Shown: piece by piece, positions 8,699-15,321 of the stretch
How the letters are laid out: each line of letters opens with the position of its first letter
How positions within the stretch are numbered: the first letter of the stretch is position 1
Source: Proteobacteria bacterium CG1_02_64_396
GTDB lineage: Bacteria; Pseudomonadota; MNWR01; CG1-02-64-396
Length of the DNA stretch: 64,000 nucleotides
Direction: 5' to 3'
Assembly (NCBI GenBank): GCA_001872725.1
Contig: MNWR01000029.1
Span: 29,822 to 93,821 of the forward strand
Program-made: the position numbers and the translations under genes
The notes under the pieces: model-generated
What the model was told of the DNA's origin: nothing
The model's database searches: none
The model's input: the letters and a program-made list of their open reading frames with translations, nothing else

Positions 8699-8774
8699 GA
8701 GCCTATAGCTCAGTCGGTAGAGCATCTGACTTTTAATCAGAGGGTCGCTGGTTCGAATCCAGCTGGGCTCACCA
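8699..8774 (+). tRNA. tRNA-Lys (TTT anticodon)
   Basis: A complete 76-base cloverleaf with acceptor GAGCCTA / TGGGCTC (one G-U type pair) and an encoded ACCA end. The anticodon arm TCTGA-CTTTTAA-TCAGA gives anticodon TTT. The T-arm contains GGTTCGAATCC. It follows tRNA-Pro by 37 bases and precedes a block of accessory genes. Confidence 0.97.
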
Positions 8775-8779
8775 AACAA

Positions 8780-8816
8780 AAAAGGGGTTACGCCTTCGGG
8801 TGTAACCCCTTTTTTG
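8780..8816 (+). terminator. Rho-independent terminator after the tRNA pair
   Basis: AAAGGGGTTAC and GTAACCCCTTT form a long stem capped by a CCTTCGGG-type loop, flanked by A and T runs on both sides. It terminates the tRNA transcript and could work in both directions. Confidence 0.93.
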
Positions 8817-8866
8817 TTTGGGTCACACCAGGGTCACACCGGGGAAGGATTTCGCGGGCAAGAAAA

Positions 8867-8890
8867 AACCCGCCACGGGGGCGGGTTCTT
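8867..8890 (-). terminator. Rho-independent terminator of the antitoxin gene
   Basis: AACCCGCC ... GGCGGGTT forms an 8-bp stem; on the minus strand it is followed by TTTTTTCTT. It lies about 25 bases after the stop of the helix-turn-helix gene. Confidence 0.8.
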
Positions 8891-8913
8891 GTGCCTTCGA
8901 AGGTGGGCGTTGG

Positions 8914-9198
8914 TTAGGCCAAGGCCCGCAACACCGCCTGGGGTTCCCGCTCGATCACGTTGAGCAGAACAAGGGCCGGTCCCGCCGGTTGTCGGTCGCC
9001 CCGCTCCCAGTGGCGCAGAGTCGCCACCGAAAACCCGAAACGGGCCGCGAACGCCTCTTGGGTCAGATCCAGCCGCTTGCGTAGGGCGGCCACGTCCACG
9101 GGGCGCGGATTGTGAAGAACGCCCCCCACCTCGTTGCCCTGGGCATGGGCAATGGCCTCGGTCAAACCCTGCTTGATGCTTTCGAATGCGTTTGCCAT
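8914..9198 (-). CDS. Helix-turn-helix antitoxin (HigA/NadS-like)
   Basis: A 94-residue DNA-binding protein. Residues ~35-75 form an HTH: DVAALRKRLDLTQEAFAARF, then SVATLRHWERGDRQPAGPA, typical of antitoxins that pair with RelE/HigB-like toxins. AGAGGA lies seven bases before the ATG. The gene directly upstream is a broken toxin (9162-9495) whose 3' end overlaps this start by 37 bases, so the antitoxin may now be an orphan regulator. Confidence 0.85.
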   Translation of the reverse strand: MANAFESIKQGLTEAIAHAQGNEVGGVLHNPRPVDVAALRKRLDLTQEAFAARFGFSVATLRHWERGDRQPAGPALVLLNVIEREPQAVLRALA

Positions 9199-9495
9199 CG
9201 GTTTTTCCTCTTTGAGCTTTCAACCAACAGTGGCACCAGATCGGCGAGGGCGTTCCGCTCGGCTTTGGTGAGGTTGGCCTGTTCGTTCTTGCCGAAGAGC
9301 GTGAGCAGGTAAAGGGGAATCTCTTCGTTGTAGAAGTAGTAGATCACCCGGACGCCCCCGCTTTTCCCTTTTGCCCCATGTCCCCAGCGTAGTTTTCGAA
9401 TCCCCCCGACCGGTCCAGTTGGAACGTTCGACGATGCGCAGCCCATCGGGGTCGCCTTGGGCGACGAAGATGCGGATGGTGTAGGGACGGGTCAT
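9162..9495 (-). pseudogene. Chimeric remnant: GIY-YIG-protein-like N-terminus joined out of frame to a RelE/HigB toxin C-terminus
   Basis: Two unrelated pieces meet here. From ATG 9495 the reading frame gives MTRPYTIRIFVAQGDPDGL and then RIVERSNWTG, which resembles the start of GIY-YIG nuclease-family proteins (...MNWTG). About 30 codons in, the meaningful frame changes. The second frame gives GGIRKLRWGHGAKGKSGG, VRVIYYFYNEEIPLYLLT and NLTKAERNALADLV, which is the C-terminal half of a RelE/HigB mRNA-interferase-like toxin. The toxin's N-terminal half is missing. A deletion fusing two neighbouring genes explains this best. The product is probably inactive. Confidence 0.7.
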
Positions 9496-9639
9496 GGATC
9501 CTCCATGGGACGGATTTTCCGCCAAACGGGAGATTGCTCTTAAATAAGAAAGTCTTTGTTGGACGGTGCGTTGCGCCCTGCTTCCACCCCATCGCGCAAC
9601 CGGGTTGAAAAAAGGAACAGGGCTTTTGGAAGCCACTCC

Positions 9640-11049
9640 TCAGTCGTCCAACACCTGCCAATACCCCCCCTTGTCGGGACCGACGCGCATCAGGCGGCCC
9701 GATTCGCGCAGACTGCGCAGGGCGCGGTGGATGGTCGGCTGCGACTTGCCCAGCCGGGCGGCAAGCTCCGGCACGGTCAGATTCGGGTCGCCGCTCAGCA
9801 GCCGGAGCACCGCCTCGGGGGTTTTCCCTGTCGTTTTCCCTGTCGTTTTCCCTGTCGTTTTCCCTGTCGTTTTCCTCGGCAGCGCGAACGTCACCACCAC
9901 CGCCCCGGCCCGAACCTCCAGACTTGGCGGCTCCAGCCCCGCGTCGCCCATCGCGCGGGCGATCTTCAGAGTGCCGCGGCCCCAGGTTTCGATGATGCCG
10001 CGCCGGTAAAAGGCATGGGCGATCATCGGATTCCAAGGGCGCGATTCGTGTTCGCGCAGCAGCGCCTCCGGCGTCAGGCCGAAATGCAGGTCGCCAATGG
10101 AGACGATCTCCAGCCGGTCGTCGTAGAGCGCCACGCCGACCGAGCCGCCGCCGATGGCGTAATCGCGATGCACGAAGGCATTGGCCAGCGCCTCGCGCAG
10201 CGCCTCCATCGGCAACAGCGGCGTATCCACTCGCTCCATCCGGCCCGGCACGATGCGACCGGCCACGGGCAGCGATTCGATCAAAAAGCGCTCCGCCTTG
10301 CGCATCAACGCGAAGGCATTGCCGTGGAACTGCCGGTTATCCAGAAACTCGTCCCGCGTCGCCCCCTTGAAGCGGGCGACCTTCAGCAGCAGTTGCGGGA
10401 AGTCCGGCAGCGGCGTCTCCTGCGTGCAAAACAGCACCACCGCCGCCCGCGACAGCCGGTCGCCTTCCACCAGCAAACCCAGCCCGCGCAGGATCTCCAG
10501 CGGCTGGCGCGTGCCGGGGTCTTCGATCCGGCCCCGGCGGATGGATTCTTCCAGCGTCAGCTCCAGCTCGCGTGCATCCAGCCGCGCCGCCTCCCAGCCT
10601 TCGGCGGGTTGATTTTCCCAGCGCTGCACGGCGTGCAGCTCCTCCTGCAAACGGCGCTGGTACGCCTCGCGCGTCATCGTGCGCGTCGTGTTCAACACCC
10701 GTTCGTAGGCCACGCCGCGAAAACTCACCACCCGCGCGCTGTGGGCCACGCTTACCGCCAGCACCTCCAGTCCCGGCGCCACACCCACCCGCTCCACCGT
10801 GGGGAAGAGCGGTGGCTCAAAGTGCTGGAACTCCTGCGCCAGCTCCTCCAGGGTGCGATCGACGATTGTTTGCCCCACCACCTTGCCGGCAGGGGTCACC
10901 CCGAACAGCACCCGCCCGCCCCGACCGTTGGCCAAGGCGCAAAGGGTGCGGCAGGCCCGATCCTTCTCGGCGGTGGACTTTTTGAGCTCCAGGGTGGCCG
11001 ATTCGCCTTGGGCTACCCAGGCCGCGATTTGCTCCGGGGTGGTGGTCAT
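9640..11049 (-). CDS. AlbA_2 (Schlafen-like) / HATPase transcriptional regulator with KTTG repeats
   Basis: A 469-residue protein of unknown target. Domains in order: an AlbA_2 domain (ESATLELKKS ... ALANGRGGRVLFGV, ~15-130), a histidine-kinase-like ATPase domain (MEALREALANAFVHRDYAIG ~270; ETWGRGTLKIARAMG ~345), a linker of KTTG repeats (~375-395), and a C-terminal winged helix (LTVPELAARLGKSQPTIHRA ~415-455). The start ATG overlaps the upstream gene's stop as ATGA, so the two form an operon. Such proteins are often annotated as ATP-dependent regulators or DNA-binding proteins and frequently occur in accessory or defence regions. The 12-bp tandem repeat encoding the linker is unusual. Confidence 0.85.
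   Translation of the reverse strand: MTTTPEQIAAWVAQGESATLELKKSTAEKDRACRTLCALANGRGGRVLFGVTPAGKVVGQTIVDRTLEELAQEFQHFEPPLFPTVERVGVAPGLEVLAVSVAHSARVVSFRGVAYERVLNTTRTMTREAYQRRLQEELHAVQRWENQPAEGWEAARLDARELELTLEESIRRGRIEDPGTRQPLEILRGLGLLVEGDRLSRAAVVLFCTQETPLPDFPQLLLKVARFKGATRDEFLDNRQFHGNAFALMRKAERFLIESLPVAGRIVPGRMERVDTPLLPMEALREALANAFVHRDYAIGGGSVGVALYDDRLEIVSIGDLHFGLTPEALLREHESRPWNPMIAHAFYRRGIIETWGRGTLKIARAMGDAGLEPPSLEVRAGAVVVTFALPRKTTGKTTGKTTGKTTGKTPEAVLRLLSGDPNLTVPELAARLGKSQPTIHRALRSLRESGRLMRVGPDKGGYWQVLDD
9821..9875 (-). repeat. 12-bp tandem repeat inside the AlbA/HATPase gene
   Basis: The unit GTTTTCCCTGTC (plus strand) repeats four full times plus a 7-base partial copy, with no mismatches in the full units. 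On the coding strand it encodes repeated Lys-Thr-Thr-Gly. A 12-base unit preserves frame, so copy-number change would alter linker length but not switch the gene off. Confidence 0.95.
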
Positions 11050-11993
11050 GGGGTTTCTCCGGTCCCCTCCAGATAACGGGCGGCGTAGGAGACCAGGGCT
11101 GCGGTGACCATCAGCAGCATTTGAGCGCCCAGGCGGTCGAAGTGATTGTTGGCCGAGTGGGCCGGTTTGTTGGCGGCATCCTTGAGCGGGATCAAGGCTT
11201 GATCGAGCCAGTCGTAGGTCGTCTTGCCCAATCGGGTTTCCCAATGTTTTTTCAGTTTGGGAATGGTCCTGCCCGATCCGTCCCCCCTCTCGACCTGCTC
11301 TTGGAATTGCTCCAAAGCGATGCGGCATTTGGCGGCCGCCTCGTCGTAGAGCCCCTGATGGAACAGCCGTTGTGCCTGTTCCAGGGCGGTGAAGGCGTGT
11401 TTCAACCCCTCGTGGGATTGCAACGAAACGGCGGGAAGCTCAAAGGCGATGACCTTGCCGTAGCCAAGTTGCGGAAGCACCTGCTCGCGCCAATGGGTGT
11501 CGGGCACGGTATATCGCAGGTCGCCTTTGATGGGCTGAGTGTCGATGAGCCCGATTTGCCCTTGAAAAGGCCCGTCCCAAGGGATCAAACCGAAGGTCTG
11601 GGTGGCGATTTCGAGTTTGAGGGTCAGCTCAAGGTTTTTGCCGTTCCTCTGTTCTTCCAGCCATTCCAAACGGCGGGGGTCGAGGGGGATTTCCGGGGAC
11701 AGATGCAGAGTTTGGTGGTACGGGTGATGGGTCAACGCCCGCTCACGGACCGATAAGGGCAGCACATGCCCGATGGTTTGCCCCTGGACCTGCAACTCCC
11801 CGGTCAGGGAGCCAAAGACCACCGTTTGAATGTTTTCGAAGTTTGAAGCGTGGATGTATTCACGAAGCTCAAGGACCACGGCCAGCCTCAACCTGGGGTA
11901 CAGCGCTCTGCCAACAGGAGGAGCATCGACCCCTTGGATGTACCCCTCCACCTGAAGCGGGCCGTTGAATGGTTGAAGTCGTTCCTTGTTCAT
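11046..11993 (-). CDS. Protein of unknown function, operon partner of the AlbA/HATPase regulator
   Basis: A 315-residue soluble protein I do not recognise. Residues ~1-190 look beta-rich with alternating hydrophobics (LRLAVVLELREYIHA, TLKLEIATQTFGLIPWDG). The C-terminal ~120 residues are helical (GLKHAFTALEQAQRLFHQGL, then a KPAHSANNHFDRLGAQMLLM segment), a pattern reminiscent of HEPN-like helical bundles; that is only a guess. No signal peptide or membrane span is seen. The stop overlaps the downstream regulator start as ATGA, which implies a shared function. AGGCGG lies just before the ATG. Confidence 0.75.
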   Translation of the reverse strand: MNKERLQPFNGPLQVEGYIQGVDAPPVGRALYPRLRLAVVLELREYIHASNFENIQTVVFGSLTGELQVQGQTIGHVLPLSVRERALTHHPYHQTLHLSPEIPLDPRRLEWLEEQRNGKNLELTLKLEIATQTFGLIPWDGPFQGQIGLIDTQPIKGDLRYTVPDTHWREQVLPQLGYGKVIAFELPAVSLQSHEGLKHAFTALEQAQRLFHQGLYDEAAAKCRIALEQFQEQVERGDGSGRTIPKLKKHWETRLGKTTYDWLDQALIPLKDAANKPAHSANNHFDRLGAQMLLMVTAALVSYAARYLEGTGETP

Positions 11994-12123
11994 TCGACCG
12001 CCTTGATCTTCTGATCGCTTCGGGAGATGAGGTAGGGGGCGTCATGGTCGTGGGGTACATAACCCCCCCTTGGTGGGTCGGGTCAACATTGCCGCATGGG
12101 GCGCGGACCGCCACCTCTTCGAC

Positions 12124-13386
12124 TCAAGGCTGGGCCGAGGCCAGCAGATCCAGGGTTTTGCGAGCCCTGGATGCGACGATCCCCACGATGTCGGTGATCG
12201 CCCGGCTCGGTCCGTATGGCTCGGCAAAGGCCTCGGCCAAGGCGGTCGATTCGGGAACGATCCTGGTCGCCAACGCTTGCAAGGTACCCCGCACCATGCG
12301 CGGCTTGACCCCGATGGCTTCGGCCAACCGATCCCAATGCCAGGGCATGATCCAGTCGGGGCGAGCCTCGCCGCCGATCTTCATCGCCATCTTGTCGCTC
12401 AACTCGGGGTATACCGCTGTGCTCATCAGGTCGTAGAAGGGGGCCAGGACCACCCCGGTTGGCCGGTACAACAGCGACAGATTCTTGCCGTGGCCGTCGG
12501 CGTTGCCGATCAAGAGGTTGAATGCCGTCCATTCCAGCAGCACCTTGAGGTCGGCGATGGGGGTCTGGCTGGCCCTGCGGATCAGGGCGAAGCAGTCGGC
12601 CAACCCCGGCCCACCCTCGATTTCGTACTTTTGGTCGGGCAGTACCCCCAACGCCTGGCAAAAATCCTCTTGATGCAATCGCCGCACGACGCCGTCGGGC
12701 AGCGTTTCGCGGTCGTACCGGGTCACCAAATAGAGATCGACCTCTTGGCGCAGGATCGCGACCTCGGGAACCGGCAATCCCAAGCGACGGGCCAGGGTCA
12801 TGCAAAAGGCTTCGTTGGCGACCGAATCGGGAAAATGGGGCAGCGGAGGTTTGAGGATGTGCAGGCTGGGGGTCTGCCCGCCGGGAAGCGAGACGGTTTG
12901 GGTGGCGGCATCGAACCGTACCGGCAGCTTGTTTTGCACCCCCGCCAACGAAAGCCGGATGCCCCGTTCGCCCGCCAGCATCGGACGACGGGGGAGCTCG
13001 CGAATCAGTGCGTCGAGTTCGGCGGGGCCGAGGGGTCGATCACCGTAGTCGGCCACCTCCTCCACCCCTTCGGGGAGCAAACGCACCGCCCCGGCGCACT
13101 CCCCCCCCAACGCCTCCAGCAAAGCGAAATCGTTGCCTTGGGAGATCCCCAGCTTGGCGGCAATAACCTGACGGATCTGGGCTTCGGGGAGCAGGTTGGC
13201 GAAGAAGGGCCGGGTGGCGAGGTCGTCGAAAGGGGCTGTTTGCAGCGGCAGCGACAACGACAGGGGATAGGCGCCGGGGTCGGCCAGCCAGTCGGGACTG
13301 TAGCGGAAGGTCATCCCGCCGCGCACGATCAGACTCAACCCGCCGACCGGTTGCGATCCCAGAAAAACGATCAGGGAGGTCGTCAC
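12124..13386 (-). CDS. hipA: HipA-type serine/threonine kinase toxin
   Basis: A 420-residue toxin kinase of the HipA family; the founding member phosphorylates glutamyl-tRNA synthetase and arrests growth. Visible motifs: the N-terminal HipA subdomain (FFANLLPEAQIRQVIA), the loop IRLSLAGVQNKLPVRF (~155-170) with the regulatory-serine context, HILKPPLPHFPDSVANEAFC with the ATP-binding lysine, catalytic NADGHGKNLSLL (~297) and the DFG-like FYDLMST. All kinase signatures are present, so it is likely functional. The start is GTG, overlapping the hipB stop as GTGA and preceded by GGGAG; a longer ATG frame would overlap hipB by more than 60 bases. Confidence 0.93.
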   Translation of the reverse strand: MTTSLIVFLGSQPVGGLSLIVRGGMTFRYSPDWLADPGAYPLSLSLPLQTAPFDDLATRPFFANLLPEAQIRQVIAAKLGISQGNDFALLEALGGECAGAVRLLPEGVEEVADYGDRPLGPAELDALIRELPRRPMLAGERGIRLSLAGVQNKLPVRFDAATQTVSLPGGQTPSLHILKPPLPHFPDSVANEAFCMTLARRLGLPVPEVAILRQEVDLYLVTRYDRETLPDGVVRRLHQEDFCQALGVLPDQKYEIEGGPGLADCFALIRRASQTPIADLKVLLEWTAFNLLIGNADGHGKNLSLLYRPTGVVLAPFYDLMSTAVYPELSDKMAMKIGGEARPDWIMPWHWDRLAEAIGVKPRMVRGTLQALATRIVPESTALAEAFAEPYGPSRAITDIVGIVASRARKTLDLLASAQP

Positions 13387-13646
13387 GAGGCGCTCCCTCC
13401 ACCACTCCAACGCCGGGGTTGGAGCGTCAATTCCAGCCCCAGGCAATGCAACACATGGAGCACCTTGCCGGCTTCAACGGTTGGTTTGCCGTTCTCCAGC
13501 TCCGAGATGAAGCGCACCCCCACGCCGCACAAAGCGGCAAAGTCGGCCTGGGTGGCCCCCTGCCCCTTGCGATGGGCTCGGATCAATTGGCCGATCTCCG
13601 CCATGGAAGAAATGCTCCCGTACGGTAAAGAACCCGACGCTGACAT
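13383..13646 (-). CDS. hipB: HipB-type antitoxin, Xre-family repressor
   Basis: About 87 residues: IGQLIRAHRKGQGATQADFA, then VRFISELENGKPTVEAGKVL form a canonical HTH (~18-70). It neutralises HipA and represses the operon. ATG 13646 is preferred because AAGGGGGG lies just upstream and because both operator palindromes then fall outside the coding region. Upstream in-frame ATGs (13682, 13706) would place the proximal operator inside the gene. Confidence 0.88.
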   Translation of the reverse strand: MSASGSLPYGSISSMAEIGQLIRAHRKGQGATQADFAALCGVGVRFISELENGKPTVEAGKVLHVLHCLGLELTLQPRRWSGGGSAS

Positions 13647-13664
13647 AGAACCCCCCTTGGAATA

Positions 13665-13678
13665 TTCCCGTTCGGGAA
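13665..13678. promoter_or_regulatory. Probable HipB operator, proximal palindrome
   Basis: TTCCCG-TT-CGGGAA, a perfect 6+6 palindrome 19 bases upstream of the chosen hipB start. A matching palindrome lies 50 bp further upstream, centre to centre. Confidence 0.75.
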
Positions 13679-13712
13679 ACATAGGTGCGGCGCACCATGG
13701 GGGCAAGCAATA

Positions 13713-13730
13713 TTTTCCCTAACGGGAAAA
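13713..13730. promoter_or_regulatory. Probable HipB operator, distal palindrome
   Basis: TTTTCCC-TAAC-GGGAAAA, 7-bp perfect arms with the same TTCCC/GGGAA core as the proximal site. The centres are 50 bp apart (about five helical turns), so two HipB dimers would lie on the same DNA face. Confidence 0.75.
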
Positions 13731-13883
13731 CAAGAGGGTTCTCAATCCAGAGCAACCTGCGGGCAAGCCCTGTGTACCGGCAGCCCTCGATCATCCTCCC
13801 ATAACCCCCCCGGTCACGATCCAGCCACACCCATCGGTTTCCATTCCTCTGAATCCAAAAGTTTTCATAGGGAGGAGACCGTT

Positions 13884-14693
13884 ATTTCAGCCCAGCCCAA
13901 GCAGCGGTTCCGCACCATCTGGCTCTCCGACGTTCACCTCGGCTTTCGGGGGTGTCGGGCCGATTTTCTGCATGACTTCCTCAAAAAAACCCACGCCGAG
14001 ACGATCTACCTGGTCGGCGACATCGTCGATCTGTGGGAGATGAAACGGCGGCTTTATTGGCCTCAGCCCCACAACAATGTCATCCGCACCCTGCTCGGCA
14101 AGGCCAAGCGGGGGACCAAGATCGTCTACATCCCCGGCAACCACGACGAGTTGCTACGCGACCATGCGGGGCTCGTCTTCGGCAACGTCGAGCTGCGCGA
14201 GCAAGCGATCCACACCACCGCCGACGGGCGCAGGTTCTTGATTTTGCACGGCGACGAGTTCGACTCGGTGGTCAAGTGCAGCCCCTGGCTGGCCAAGCTG
14301 GGCAACCGCGCCTACGACTGGCTGCTCTACCTCAACCGCTGGTTCAACGTCGCCCGGCGCAAGATGGGTTTTTCGTACTGGTCGCTGTCGGCCTACATCA
14401 AGGGGCGGGTGAAAAACGCGGTGCAGTACGTCAGCAGTTTCGAGGGGGCGGTGGCGCGGGCGGCGACGCAGCAGGGGGTCGATGGGGTCATTTGCGGCCA
14501 CATCCACCGGGCCGAAATCCGCAAGATCGAAGGGATTCTCTACTGCAATCTGGGCGATTGGGTCGAGAGCTGCACCGCGTTGGTGGAACGGCCCGACGGG
14601 TATCTGGAGTTGATCCACTGGTCGGACGAAACCATGGCGCTCAAGGGGGAGGAGGGGCCTGCGGTGGCGGTTGAGGTGGAGGTTGCGGCTTGA
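13884..14693 (+). CDS. LpxH-like UDP-2,3-diacylglucosamine diphosphatase family hydrolase, apparent ATT start
   Basis: A 269-residue metallophosphoesterase resembling LpxH, which cleaves UDP-2,3-diacylglucosamine in lipid A synthesis. Metal motifs in order: SDVHLG (~16), VGDIVDLWE (~45), PGNHDELLRDH (~85), LHGDEFD (~125), VICGHIHRAEI (~205). The first recognisable ATG (14040) would remove the DVH and GD motifs, which cannot be right. Upstream in frame there is no ATG, GTG or TTG. However, GGAGGAG lies six bases before an in-frame ATT at 13884, giving a family-typical length. An ATT start (known for infC) or a sequence error at that codon are the two explanations. Confidence 0.85.
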   Translation: MSAQPKQRFRTIWLSDVHLGFRGCRADFLHDFLKKTHAETIYLVGDIVDLWEMKRRLYWPQPHNNVIRTLLGKAKRGTKIVYIPGNHDELLRDHAGLVFGNVELREQAIHTTADGRRFLILHGDEFDSVVKCSPWLAKLGNRAYDWLLYLNRWFNVARRKMGFSYWSLSAYIKGRVKNAVQYVSSFEGAVARAATQQGVDGVICGHIHRAEIRKIEGILYCNLGDWVESCTALVERPDGYLELIHWSDETMALKGEEGPAVAVEVEVAA

Positions 14694-15321
14694 GGGGCGG
14701 AGTCCTCGGGTCGATCCATGCGTTTCCCATCGGGGCATGGGGAGGGGTTGGAGCGGTGCGACCTAGCGCGGGTCGGAGGCGGCCCCGTCGCCGAAGGATG
14801 ACGCGGGGTTCCTGGCCGCGAACGTCCATACCTAGATGCAACCCTTGGCCCACCGGTTCGCGGACGGGGTCCGCTCCTACGGACAAACCAAGGCTCCACC
14901 CGCATCCGGTAGGAGCGCCGCCCTCGGCGCGATCCGTTGGGCGCCAAGCGATCCGCTTGAGGCAACGTCGGTTCGCGGACTTAGGTCCGCTCCTACGGTC
15001 AGGGGCCAAGGCTCCACCCGCATCCGGTAGGAGCGCCGCCCTCGGCGCGATCCGTTGGGCGCCAAGCGATCCGCGTGAGGCAACGTCGGTTCGCGGACTT
15101 AGGTCCGCTCCTACGGTCAGGGGCCAAGGCTCCACCCGCATCTGGTAGGAGCGCCGCCCTCGGCGCGATCCGTTGGGCGCCAAGCGATCCGCTTGAGGCA
15201 ATGTCGGTTCGCGGGCTTAGGTCCGCTCCTACGGTCAGGCCAAGGCTCTACATCGTACCTCGGCAACATACAAGGGTGAGCGGGAATGCAGCCGTTCCCA
15301 CGTTCCACCCCGATCCAAGCC
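14694..15321. repeat. 118-bp tandem array of paired REP palindromes
   Basis: No gene is seen in this 628-base gap between convergent genes. The block GGTTCGCGGAC...GTCCGCTCCTAC followed by GTAGGAGCGCCGCCCTCGG recurs with starts at 14855, 14970, 15088 and 15206 (spacing 115, 118, 118). Each unit holds two palindromes in opposite orientation, the arrangement of a BIME. Copies differ at only a few positions, indicating recent tandem expansion. Confidence 0.92.

Noticed and set aside
9556..11076. A 506-codon plus-strand frame
   Set aside because: Antisense shadow of the AlbA/HATPase gene, rich in Arg, Gln and His.
12070..13722. A 550-codon plus-strand frame
   Set aside because: It lies opposite hipA and hipB, which have intact motifs and operators; its translation is low-complexity and matches nothing.
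8699..13883. A defined integrative element with attL/attR
   Set aside because: No integrase and no second copy of the tRNA-Lys 3' end could be seen in the window.
14855..15260. CRISPR-like array
   Set aside because: The 118-bp units are repeats throughout with no unique spacers, are much longer than CRISPR repeats, contain REP palindromes and have no cas genes nearby.
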